Source of the DNA: Aequorivita sp.
GTDB taxonomy: Bacteria > Bacteroidota > Bacteroidia > Flavobacteriales > Flavobacteriaceae
Direction: 5' to 3'
DNA length: 64,000 nucleotides
Assembly: GCA_030690315.1 (NCBI GenBank)
Contig: JAUYGY010000020.1
Coordinates: forward strand, 1-64,000
Shown here: one piece after another, positions 25,342 through 33,847 of the stretch
How the letters are laid out: every line of letters begins with the position of its first letter
Numbering within the stretch: the first letter of the stretch is position 1
The notes under the pieces: generated by a model
What the model was told of the DNA's origin: nothing
What the model saw: only the letters and a program-made list of their open reading frames with translations
The model's database searches: none
Translations under genes and position numbers: made by a program

Positions 25342-27189
25342 TTATTCTACCGTAACTGATTTTGCCAAATTACGCGGTTGATCCACATTACGGCCAAGCA
25401 TTACGGCAATATGATAGGATAGCAATTGCAACGGAATGGTTGTTACCAATGGCGATAGCGCTTCTGGGGTGTGCGGCACTTCCATTACGTAGTCTGCCAA
25501 CTCTCTAACCGCAGTATCTCCTTTTGAAACTACTGCTATAATTTTTCCTTTTCTGGCCTTGATTTCTTGAATATTGCTAACCACTTTGTCATAATGGTCG
25601 CTTTTTATGGCAACCACCACCACGGGCATATGTTCATCAATTAGGGCGATGGGTCCGTGCTTCATTTCGGCAGCGGGATAGCCTTCGGCGTGTATGTATG
25701 AAATTTCTTTTAGTTTCAAAGCGCCTTCCAAGGCTACTGGGAAGTTGTAACCTCTTCCCAAATAAAGGAAATTGCGGACATCTTTAAATACAGCGGCTAT
25801 TTCTTTTATTTTGACTTCGGTTTTTAAAGCTTCTTCCACATGGCTTGGAATAAGTTCCAATTCGTGCAAATAAAGCATAAAGTCTCGTTGGCTGATTGTT
25901 CCCTTCGCTTTTGCCAAACGCAGGGCCATCATTGTTAAAACCGTGATTTGGGTTGTAAAAGCTTTTGTTGAAGCAACGCCAATTTCAGGACCGGCGTGTG
26001 TGTAAGTTCCGCTATGGGTTTCTCTTGAAATTGTACTGCCCACAACGTTGCAAACGCCGTAAACAAAGGCGCCTTTTGACTTTGCGAGTTTTATAGCGGC
26101 AAGTGTATCGGCGGTTTCCCCACTTTGTGAAATGGCAATAACCACATCTTTTTCTGAAATGATTGGGTTACGGTAACGAAATTCTGAAGCGTATTCCACT
26201 TCCACGGGAATGCGCACCAAATCTTCAAAAATATATTCGGCTACCAGACCGGCGTGCCAAGAAGTTCCGCAGGCAACAATAATAATGCGATCTGCGTGTA
26301 TAAATTTTTCAATATAATCCTCAAGTCCGCCAAGTTTTACGATTCCTTTTTCCGCAAGCAAGCGTCCGCGATAGGTGTCTTTTATTACAGCAGGTTGTTC
26401 GTGGATTTCCTTCAACATAAAATGCTCATAACCTCCTTTTTCAATTTGCTCCAAATTTAATTGAAGCTCTTGAATATAGGGTGCTACGAGTTTGTCGTCT
26501 TTTATTTTTCGAACTTTTACATCCCGGCCAAGGCGGATAATGGCCATTTCTTCGTCTTCAAGATAAATTGCGTTGTTTGTAAATTCGATAAAAGGAGAAG
26601 CATCGCTGGCAACAAAAAATTCATCTTCGCCAATGCCTATTGCTAGTGGGCTACCGAGTTTTGCAACGACAATTTCGTCTGGTTTTTTTCTGTCGAAAAG
26701 GGCGATTGCATAAGCGCCAACCACTTGGTTTAATGCGATTTGTACTGCCTTCCCAAGTTTTACTTTTTCGTTTATTTGAATATCTTCAATAAGGTTTACC
26801 AATACTTCTGTATCTGTGTCAGATTTAAAAGTGTAACCTCTTTTTATCAATTCTTTTTTAAGGGAATCGTAGTTTTCGATAATTCCGTTGTGGATAATTA
26901 CCAGATCTCCGCTGTTAGAATAATGGGGGTGGCTGTTCACATCATTTGGAACGCCATGAGTTGCCCAACGGGTGTGGCCAATGCCAAGATTTCCCTTGCG
27001 AGAGATTTCTTTTTCGGCTTTTTTTTCAAGGTCTGCTACTTTGCCTTTTGTTTTGCAAAGTTGGATATCGGTTCCATCAAAAAGTGCGATTCCTGCACTG
27101 TCATAACCTCTGTATTCCAAACGTTTCAAGCCATTCAGAATAATTGGGTATGCTTCTCTTTTGCCAATGTAGCCTACAATTCCGCACAT
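25342..27189 (-). CDS. glmS: Glutamine-fructose-6-phosphate aminotransferase
   Basis: 615 residues. N-terminal nucleophile Cys2 (MCGIVGYIG) of the class II glutaminase domain (about 1-225), with GIGHTRWATHG and HNGIIENY motifs, followed by two SIS domains (about 290-420 and 460-600) with SQSGETADT and the C-terminal LAKSVTVE end. It makes glucosamine-6-phosphate for peptidoglycan, LPS and other amino sugars. A DUF4270 gene ends its neighbour 9 bp upstream on the same strand, so the two may be co-transcribed. Confidence 0.98.
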   Translation of the reverse strand: MCGIVGYIGKREAYPIILNGLKRLEYRGYDSAGIALFDGTDIQLCKTKGKVADLEKKAEKEISRKGNLGIGHTRWATHGVPNDVNSHPHYSNSGDLVIIHNGIIENYDSLKKELIKRGYTFKSDTDTEVLVNLIEDIQINEKVKLGKAVQIALNQVVGAYAIALFDRKKPDEIVVAKLGSPLAIGIGEDEFFVASDASPFIEFTNNAIYLEDEEMAIIRLGRDVKVRKIKDDKLVAPYIQELQLNLEQIEKGGYEHFMLKEIHEQPAVIKDTYRGRLLAEKGIVKLGGLEDYIEKFIHADRIIIVACGTSWHAGLVAEYIFEDLVRIPVEVEYASEFRYRNPIISEKDVVIAISQSGETADTLAAIKLAKSKGAFVYGVCNVVGSTISRETHSGTYTHAGPEIGVASTKAFTTQITVLTMMALRLAKAKGTISQRDFMLYLHELELIPSHVEEALKTEVKIKEIAAVFKDVRNFLYLGRGYNFPVALEGALKLKEISYIHAEGYPAAEMKHGPIALIDEHMPVVVVAIKSDHYDKVVSNIQEIKARKGKIIAVVSKGDTAVRELADYVMEVPHTPEALSPLVTTIPLQLLSYHIAVMLGRNVDQPRNLAKSVTVE

Positions 27190-27198
27190 AAGAAAGGT

Positions 27199-28755
27199 TT
27201 AGTTAGGTTCGGTATAATAAATTTGGAGCTTTAATCTTTTTTCCTGATTCGAGGAAGCATTTCCGTGAAGAATCGTTCCTTCCGGAGAAACCACACTACT
27301 GGTTGGAACCTCTTCTAGCTCTGGCTCCATCGGGTTTTGAAGTTTTGAGGTAGTTTGTGTTAGCACATTTTGTGAAACTACAATCCCCAAAGGAACATTC
27401 GTACTGTCTTTATTGATAAGGTTGCTAATATGGTGGGTTATTTTCAATTTATAATATTCCCCATTGCCGTCACTTCCTCTTTCCAATCTGCCATAATGAT
27501 TTGTTAGTGCGTTTATTGCCTCTAAACCATTGGTTAAATCTAAATTATAATCTGCCAAAACATTGCTGTTTTTAAGGTCGTAGATTACAATCCGTTCTGG
27601 TTCTGTTGCTCCACCTACCATTAAATCCTGGTTCACATAAAAGATGAGGTTGGCTTCATTAACAAGCCATTTTTTATCGCGAAGTGTTTCAAGTTCATCT
27701 GCAACGCCGTTGTTGTCATTGTCTTTTCCGAAAAGTTCAACTATGGAAATAATTCCATCACCCCCGCGCAAATAAAGGTTTTCATCCCCGGTTTGAATAT
27801 TTGGATTGCTTATGGCAGTTTGTATTTGTTGCGGTAGTTGGTTTTCAAAAGTGTTTACGCTTATGCCTTTAAAATTAAGTTTAAAGGAGGCGTTATCACG
27901 AATAACTGGGACATCCTCAGTATCAAAGCTATAGAAAATAGTGATGTATGCCTTGGCAGCATCAAAAATGAAAAGGCTACCATTGTTCGAAGGAGATTCT
28001 ACCTTAAAATAAATTCCTCTGAAATAATCCTTAAAATTATTGCTATTTCGCAATACTTCGGAACCTTCTTTTTTTATTATGTTATTCTGGAAAAACAAAG
28101 AGTCCAGTTTTATACGTAAGCCAGGCGCTATTTGCTCCTCATTATCTTCTCCTTTATTTATAATGTAGCCATTCTTTGTAGGTATGAAATTTTCAACTAC
28201 GGCCAAAATAGTGTCAGTTTTTAAATATTCTTCAAAAAGTGGTCCTTGTGTGGTATAATAGTTTTGAAATTCCTCAAAACCTGTGTTGGGGTCATAATCC
28301 CTTAAAAAGTAATTGGATTTATAAACCGATAAATTAATTGGTGATGAACCATAAATTGAATCCAGCTCATAAGTAGTTACACTATCTGCGGTAGTTGCGG
28401 TACTGAAATAGGGCAAGTATACAAAAACACTATCTAAAGAAGCATTTCCGCCAAATTTTGGATCATTGCTCTCCAATGTTAGTTGTGAAAGAAAATTCAC
28501 TTCAGATTTACCATAAACTGGGTCGTTATATATACCAAGTTGGTATGCTGGTAATCTATTGCTCTGCAAGGGGCCAAGTTTACGGCTATATGCAATAACG
28601 GTTTGGGAATCGTCCAAAATACCGTTTGGAATTTCGTCTCCTAAAATCTCAGAGCCAATGGTTGTAATGTCTTTTTGGCAAGAGGATAATACAATAAAAA
28701 GAAGGAATATAGCACCAGCTACGGGCAACAAATTTTTAACTTTCATCAGTTTCAT
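27199..28755 (-). CDS. DUF4270 lipoprotein
   Basis: 518 residues. A lipoprotein signal with Cys at about residue 26 (FLLFIVLSSCQKD) is followed by the DUF4270 body, starting TTIGSEILGDEIPNGILDDSQTVIAYSRKLGPLQSNRLPAYQLGIYNDPVYGKSEVNFLSQL, a Bacteroidota-specific family of exported proteins without assigned function. Its position 9 bp upstream of glmS, and beside the GT5-like gene, is common in flavobacteria. Probably outer-membrane anchored or surface exposed. Confidence 0.8.
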   Translation of the reverse strand: MKLMKVKNLLPVAGAIFLLFIVLSSCQKDITTIGSEILGDEIPNGILDDSQTVIAYSRKLGPLQSNRLPAYQLGIYNDPVYGKSEVNFLSQLTLESNDPKFGGNASLDSVFVYLPYFSTATTADSVTTYELDSIYGSSPINLSVYKSNYFLRDYDPNTGFEEFQNYYTTQGPLFEEYLKTDTILAVVENFIPTKNGYIINKGEDNEEQIAPGLRIKLDSLFFQNNIIKKEGSEVLRNSNNFKDYFRGIYFKVESPSNNGSLFIFDAAKAYITIFYSFDTEDVPVIRDNASFKLNFKGISVNTFENQLPQQIQTAISNPNIQTGDENLYLRGGDGIISIVELFGKDNDNNGVADELETLRDKKWLVNEANLIFYVNQDLMVGGATEPERIVIYDLKNSNVLADYNLDLTNGLEAINALTNHYGRLERGSDGNGEYYKLKITHHISNLINKDSTNVPLGIVVSQNVLTQTTSKLQNPMEPELEEVPTSSVVSPEGTILHGNASSNQEKRLKLQIYYTEPN

Positions 28756-28845
28756 TAATTTTTATTGGTAAGGTGTGATTTGCCATCGTGTTTTACTATT
28801 TCTACCTTTCGCAATGGCTTTATTCATCATTAATTTGAAGAATAT

Positions 28846-29655
28846 TTAAATTAAAACTTTTAACCGGTAAAAGTCTAAATATGCTTGGGAAAAATTATCC
28901 ATATTATGAAATTTTAACACTGGTTTATCAATTGTGTTAAGAAATTCTTCAAGCTCAGTTGGTATTTCTTCTGAACCAACAATTATTGCATCAGAGTTTT
29001 TGATGGCTATTTTCATCATATTTACATAATTGGGCTCTTCCAAATCTGCAATTGCATCTTCCTCAATGGCATCATATCTAATTTTATCGATGGTATTTTT
29101 AGCTAACGTTCCTTGAAAGCCTTGATTGTATACAGAAGTAACTATTTTACTATTTTCAAAAAGCGGCTCATTACCGTAATAATTTCTTAAATAAAGCGGA
29201 AGAAATGAAGCCAACCACCCGTGAACGTGAATAATATCTGGCGCCCAGTTCAGTTTTTTTACAGTTTCAATTACGCCCTTTGCGAAGAAAATAGCACGCT
29301 CGTCATTGTCTTTGTAAAAATTGCCCTCTTCATCTGCATAGGTTGCCTTTCTTTTGAAATAATCTTCGTTATCAATAAAATAAACCTGAATGCGTTCCTT
29401 GGGGATGGAAGCAACTTTAATAATTAAGGGCATATCAAGATCGTTGATTACCAAGTTCATTCCGGAAAGGCGAATTACTTCGTGCAGTTGGTGCCTTCTT
29501 TCATTGATATTGCCATAGCGAGGCATGAAAATACGGATCTGGCCACCGTTATTGTTAATCATTCGGGGAGCTTCAAACGACATTGAAGAAATCTCGGTCT
29601 CAGGAAGGTAGGGTATTACTTCGGAAGACACATACAAGACTCTTTTATCTTTCAT
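28846..29655 (-). CDS. Half-length glycogen/starch synthase homologue (GT5 N-terminal domain only)
   Basis: 269 residues, covering only the first Rossmann domain of GT5 glycogen synthases (SEVIPY start, IRIFMPRYGNI, DIIHVHGWLASFLPLYLR, KIVTSVYNQGFQG). The usual KTGGL motif for ADP-glucose is replaced by a PETEISSMS-like sequence, and the whole C-terminal nucleotide-sugar domain is absent, so glucosyl transfer is unlikely. It ends with a normal stop and is divergent from panC, an arrangement that I believe recurs in flavobacteria, which argues for a retained non-catalytic role rather than recent truncation. Confidence 0.75.
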   Translation of the reverse strand: MKDKRVLYVSSEVIPYLPETEISSMSFEAPRMINNNGGQIRIFMPRYGNINERRHQLHEVIRLSGMNLVINDLDMPLIIKVASIPKERIQVYFIDNEDYFKRKATYADEEGNFYKDNDERAIFFAKGVIETVKKLNWAPDIIHVHGWLASFLPLYLRNYYGNEPLFENSKIVTSVYNQGFQGTLAKNTIDKIRYDAIEEDAIADLEEPNYVNMMKIAIKNSDAIIVGSEEIPTELEEFLNTIDKPVLKFHNMDNFSQAYLDFYRLKVLI

Positions 29656-29782
29656 CTAGTGGGTTTTAGGTATTATTCAAAATTCGCCCCAAGTCTCGAG
29701 ACGTTTAAAAACACGCAAAATTACGAAAATTTATGTAGATTGTCTTTAATATATTAATTTTGCCCGCTCATAACCCAATTTT

Positions 29783-30628
29783 ATGGTGATATATACCCAG
29801 AAAGAAACATTGGTTCAGGCCTTGTCTTCCGCTAATAAAAATGACAAAATAGGTTTTGTGCCAACTATGGGGGCATTGCACAAAGGGCATATTTCGTTAG
29901 TAAAGAAAGCTTTAGCCGAAAATAAAGTTGTGGTTGTGAGCATTTTTGTCAATCCAACCCAGTTCAATAATAAAGCAGATCTTCAAAAATACCCTAGGAC
30001 TCCGGAAGATGATATTTCACTTTTAAAAAATCTTAAAGGCGAGTTGGTTGTGTATTTACCAGAGATTTCAGATTTATATGAAAATTCCGTTTCGGCAAAA
30101 AAATACAATTTTGGTGGTCTTCAAAATGAAATGGAAGGAAAACACAGAAAAGGACATTTTGACGGAGTTGGCACAATTGTGAGTAAACTTTTAAAGATTA
30201 TAAAACCAAATACTGCCTATTTTGGCGAAAAAGATTTTCAGCAATTGCAGATTGTAAAAAAATTGGTAGCCATTGAAAAACTTCCCGTTAAAATCGTGGG
30301 TTGCCCTATTTTGAGGGAAACCAATGGACTTGCAATGAGTTCGAGAAACAAACGACTAAGCGCAAAACAATTTGAAGAGGTAACGCTAATTTATAGAACG
30401 TTGAAAGAAGTGAAGGAAAAATTTAAGTCAACATCCATTACAGATTTGAACGCCTTAGTTTCGGAACGATTTTTGCAAAACCCCGACTTGAAATTGGAAT
30501 ATTTTGAAATTGCCAACGAAGCAACCCTTAAAACCGCAAAACGTAAAAACAAAGCTTCAAAATATAGAGCTTTTATTGCGGCCTTTGCGGGCGAAGTTCG
30601 GCTAATAGATAATATCTCTTTAAATTAA
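29783..30628 (+). CDS. panC: Pantothenate synthetase
   Basis: 281 residues. The MGALHKGHISL HxGH motif is at about 29-39, FVNPTQF at 53-59, FGEKDFQQLQIVKKL in the middle and the KMSKS-like MSSRNKRL near 190. It joins pantoate and beta-alanine to pantothenate. It is followed 12 bp later by panD, which supplies beta-alanine, forming a compact coenzyme A pathway operon. A TAATTTTG -7-like box lies 20 bp upstream of the start. Confidence 0.97.
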   Translation: MVIYTQKETLVQALSSANKNDKIGFVPTMGALHKGHISLVKKALAENKVVVVSIFVNPTQFNNKADLQKYPRTPEDDISLLKNLKGELVVYLPEISDLYENSVSAKKYNFGGLQNEMEGKHRKGHFDGVGTIVSKLLKIIKPNTAYFGEKDFQQLQIVKKLVAIEKLPVKIVGCPILRETNGLAMSSRNKRLSAKQFEEVTLIYRTLKEVKEKFKSTSITDLNALVSERFLQNPDLKLEYFEIANEATLKTAKRKNKASKYRAFIAAFAGEVRLIDNISLN

Positions 30629-30640
30629 TACCTTTGCATT

Positions 30641-30991
30641 ATGCAAATACACGTAGTAAAATCTAAAATTCATAGAGTAAAAGTTACTGGCGCCGATCTA
30701 AATTACATCGGTAGCATCACTATTGATGAAGATTTAATGGACGCCGCAAACATTATTGAGGGCGAAAAAGTTCAAATAGTAAACAACAACAACGGCGAAC
30801 GTTTTGAAACCTACGCCATTCCCGGCACTAGAAATAGTGGCGAAATCACTCTGAACGGTGCCGCCGCAAGACGCGTAGCACCGGGCGATGTTTTGATTCT
30901 TATTACTTACGCAATTATGGAGGTGGAAGAAGCCAAAGCCTTCAAACCTGCCTTGGTTTTCCCCGACGAAGAAACAAACCTCCTTCACTAA
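30641..30991 (+). CDS. panD: Aspartate 1-decarboxylase
   Basis: 116 residues. The YIGSITID segment contains the Gly24-Ser25 self-cleavage site that yields the pyruvoyl cofactor; [14 protein letters not shown] at the start, [24 protein letters not shown] and the [10 protein letters not shown] segment are all conserved. It makes beta-alanine for PanC, its upstream neighbour. The next gene begins one base after its stop. Confidence 0.97.
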   Translation: MQIHVVKSKIHRVKVTGADLNYIGSITIDEDLMDAANIIEGEKVQIVNNNNGERFETYAIPGTRNSGEITLNGAAARRVAPGDVLILITYAIMEVEEAKAFKPALVFPDEETNLLH

Positions 30992-30992
30992 C

Positions 30993-31964
30993 TTGGGCAG
31001 CTCCCTTACAAAGTTTTTGCAGATTGCAATTCCATTGGTGTTGGGAGTTTTCCTGATTTGGTATATCTACCAATCTTTTACACCGCAACAATTAGACGAA
31101 ACCAAAAAATATTTTGCAGATGCAAATTATGGTTTTGTGCTGCTTTCGGTTGTTTTTAGTTTGCTCAGCCATATTTCCCGAGCATATCGATGGAACTTTA
31201 TGTTGGAACCTTTGGGTTATAAAACCAAGTTGGCAAACAATTTTATGGCAGTTTCTGTAGCATATTTAATGAATGTTTTTATTCCGAAGAGCGGCGAGGT
31301 TTCCCGTGGAATTATTCTTGACAAATATGAGGATGTTCCATTTCAAAAAGGTTTTGGCACCATAATTTCCGAAAGAGTCGTCGATCTTATTTTTCTGCTG
31401 TTTTTTACAATTTTAGCACTCACAATAAAATTTGATGTGCTTTATGATTATGTTGTTGAAAGCATTCCTCCTTCAATTTTGTATGTAATTGTCTTCGGAA
31501 TTGTTTTGCTTGCCGTAAGTATTCCTCTCTATATTAAATTTTCAAAATCGAATATAAACAAGAAAATAAAAAACTTTGTAATTGGTTTAAAAGAAGGCAT
31601 TTTCAGCATTTTAAAAATGAGGAAAAAAGGCGCTTTTCTATTTCACACATTTGTTATTTGGGGGCTTTATTTGCTTTCTTTTTATTCGGCGCTGCATGCC
31701 TTGCCTGAAACTGCCAACATTCCTTTTGGCACTATTATCATCACTTTTGTGGTGGGCAGTTTTACGTTTGCATTTACCAATAGTGGCTTTGGGACCTATC
31801 CTGCAGCCGTTGCCGGAATTTTAACGATTTTTGGCGTTGCGAAAACAGTTGGCATTGCGTTCGGGTGGATTGTTTGGATTTCAAATATGTGCTCCATTGT
31901 TTTTTTCGGGGTGCTTTCACTAGTGCTTCTTCCTCTTTACAATCGCAAACGGCTTAAATTGTAA
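30993..31964 (+). CDS. Lysylphosphatidylglycerol synthase-type flippase domain membrane protein
   Basis: 323 residues from a TTG one base after panD. About seven or eight membrane helices are visible, with FSLLSHISRAYRWNFMLEPLGYKTKLANNFMAVSVAYLMNVFIPKSGEVSRG and GFGTYPAAVAGILTIFG, the markers of the UPF0104/LPG_synthase_TM family (the flippase part of MprF). No synthase domain is attached, so it probably moves a lipid or lipid-linked substrate across the inner membrane rather than making lysyl-PG. Operon membership with panCD may be only positional. Confidence 0.85.
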   Translation: MGSSLTKFLQIAIPLVLGVFLIWYIYQSFTPQQLDETKKYFADANYGFVLLSVVFSLLSHISRAYRWNFMLEPLGYKTKLANNFMAVSVAYLMNVFIPKSGEVSRGIILDKYEDVPFQKGFGTIISERVVDLIFLLFFTILALTIKFDVLYDYVVESIPPSILYVIVFGIVLLAVSIPLYIKFSKSNINKKIKNFVIGLKEGIFSILKMRKKGAFLFHTFVIWGLYLLSFYSALHALPETANIPFGTIIITFVVGSFTFAFTNSGFGTYPAAVAGILTIFGVAKTVGIAFGWIVWISNMCSIVFFGVLSLVLLPLYNRKRLKL

Positions 31965-32044
31965 GTTTCCAGATTTAATTTTACTTTCTGAAAATCCACA
32001 AATTCAAAATTTGTTATCTTTCCGAAGATTAAAAAACCTATCCA

Positions 32045-33193
32045 ATGAAAAAATTCTTGCTTTTCGCTTTTTGCGTTGCCATAAATTACACTTCTTTCTC
32101 CCAGATTATTTACGAAGAATTCAACTCCACCAAACTCGGAGAATCCCGAAGGTTGAAAATTCAGCTTCCAAGAAATTACGAAACCAATACTGAAAAAAAA
32201 TACCCAATAGTTTTGGTGCTGGACGCTGATTATCTTTTTGAACCAGTTGCCGGAAATGTTGATTATTTCAGCTATTGGGAAGATATGCCGGAATCTATAG
32301 TTGTTGGGATTATGCAGGGCGATTCGCGGTATGACGACTGTGCGTATGACGAAAATACATTTATGCCTGGCGAAAAAGGCGCCCAGTTTTTTGAATTTAT
32401 CGGTTTGGAATTGATCCCGTATATTGACAAAAAATACCGCACGGCAAAATTCATTATTGGCGTTGGCCATGATTTTACGGCAAATTTCTTAAACTATTAT
32501 CTCTTTAAAGATCCACCGCTATTGAACGGATATATAAACCTGAGCCCAGATATGGCACCGATGCTAGAAGAAAGGCTTGTGGAGCGCATCCCGAAAATCC
32601 CCGGTAAAATATTTTACTATTTGGCCACCGGAACCGATGACATTAAAGGCTTAATGGAAGCTACCGAAGGTTTAAATGCACAATTAAGCGGACTGAAAAG
32701 TAATTCCTTCAACTATTATTATGACAATTTTGACGGTGCAACGCATTATTCCTTGGGTGGGCGCGGTATCCCGAACGCTTTGGAAAAAATATTTTCGGTC
32801 TATAGGCCTATTAGTAAAAAGGAATATACTGAAGTCTTGCTGAAAATGGATACGCCAATTCACCAATATTTAGTCGATAAATATAAAGTGATTGAAGATC
32901 TTTTTGGGATTACGAACAACATTCGAGTGAACGATTTTATTGCTACTACAACGGCCGCGGAAAAGAAAAATCAATGGGAATCTTTGCGTGAAATTGCAAC
33001 ACTTGCAAAAAAGCAATACCCAGATACTGTTCTTGGCGATTATTATTTAGGGCGTTATTTTGAAGAAACCGGGGAGCCAAAAAAAGCCATGAAGACTTTC
33101 CAAGGTGCCTATGATAAAGAAGAAGTAGATTTTATTACCGTTGATAAATTATTGGAGCGGGCAGATAAAATAAAGAGCGATTTTGGGTATTAA
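32045..33193 (+). CDS. Exported esterase-D-like alpha/beta hydrolase, nucleophile missing
   Basis: 382 residues with a signal peptide (MKKFLLFAFCVAINYTSFSQ). The body (about 22-270) follows the putative-esterase (EsteraseD/FrsA-like) fold: RRLKIQLPRNYE, YPIVLVLDADYLFE, and the region that should contain G-H-S-x-G, which here reads IIGVGHDFTANF with Asp143 at the serine position. A C-terminal TPR-like helix pair (about 320-370, YYLGRYFEETGEPKKAMKTFQGAYDKE) is present. Without the serine it is probably not an esterase. Convergent with the response regulator, 3 bp apart. Confidence 0.75.
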   Translation: MKKFLLFAFCVAINYTSFSQIIYEEFNSTKLGESRRLKIQLPRNYETNTEKKYPIVLVLDADYLFEPVAGNVDYFSYWEDMPESIVVGIMQGDSRYDDCAYDENTFMPGEKGAQFFEFIGLELIPYIDKKYRTAKFIIGVGHDFTANFLNYYLFKDPPLLNGYINLSPDMAPMLEERLVERIPKIPGKIFYYLATGTDDIKGLMEATEGLNAQLSGLKSNSFNYYYDNFDGATHYSLGGRGIPNALEKIFSVYRPISKKEYTEVLLKMDTPIHQYLVDKYKVIEDLFGITNNIRVNDFIATTTAAEKKNQWESLREIATLAKKQYPDTVLGDYYLGRYFEETGEPKKAMKTFQGAYDKEEVDFITVDKLLERADKIKSDFGY

Positions 33194-33196
33194 AAA

Positions 33197-33847
33197 CTAC
33201 AATTCCTTTATTACATTTCTGTGAATATACGCCCAATTTGTCAGGGCATTGGTTGTGTTTTCAAGTTCAAGTTTTGTAATAATATTGCTTCGGTGTTTTT
33301 CAACAGTTCGGGTTGAAATAAATAATGTCTCGGCAATTAAGATACTGCTCATTTGTTGTGAAACTAATTTTAAAACGGTCTTTTCAGAAGAAGTTAAATG
33401 TTTAATCCGTTTTAAATCTTCTGAAACACTTTCAAGTGAAGCCGGTTCAAAAGCAAGGCTGAAATATACCCCATTGTTCAAAACACATTGAATACAATCT
33501 TCAATTTCTGTAAAGGAATCTTCCTTTAACAAATACCCATTAATTTGAAGGGCTTTGGCTTGGGAAATATAATCGCTTTCTTTGTGAAAAGAGAGCACGA
33601 TGAATTTCGTGGCACTCTTCTTTTCCTTTGCCTTCTTTATTACTTCGAAGCCAGTTAATATTGGCATATCAATGTCTAATAATGCAAGTGTGGGTTTTTT
33701 GGTCAAGATTAATTCCAAAGCTTGCTTGCCATTCACTGCTTGGCCCACCACATTGTAATTATACGCTACTAATTCATCGTTTAATCCTTTAAGGATCATG
33801 GGGTGGTCATCTGCAATAACAATGGAAATGTTTCTTTTTTTAATCAT
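33197..33847 (-). CDS. NarL/LuxR-type response regulator
   Basis: 216 residues. The REC domain (1-120) has acidic pocket Asp13-Asp14 (IADDHPM), phosphoacceptor Asp58 (LALLDIDMP) and Lys about 110 (GYLLKED). The C-terminal LuxR HTH (about 150-210) reads LTSSEKTVLKLVSQQMSSILIAETLFISTRTVEKHRSNI. It shares one base with the upstream sensor kinase gene, so the two are a co-expressed two-component pair. Target genes cannot be deduced; the neighbouring esterase-like and RadA genes are on the opposite strand. Confidence 0.92.
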   Translation of the reverse strand: MIKKRNISIVIADDHPMILKGLNDELVAYNYNVVGQAVNGKQALELILTKKPTLALLDIDMPILTGFEVIKKAKEKKSATKFIVLSFHKESDYISQAKALQINGYLLKEDSFTEIEDCIQCVLNNGVYFSLAFEPASLESVSEDLKRIKHLTSSEKTVLKLVSQQMSSILIAETLFISTRTVEKHRSNIITKLELENTTNALTNWAYIHRNVIKEL

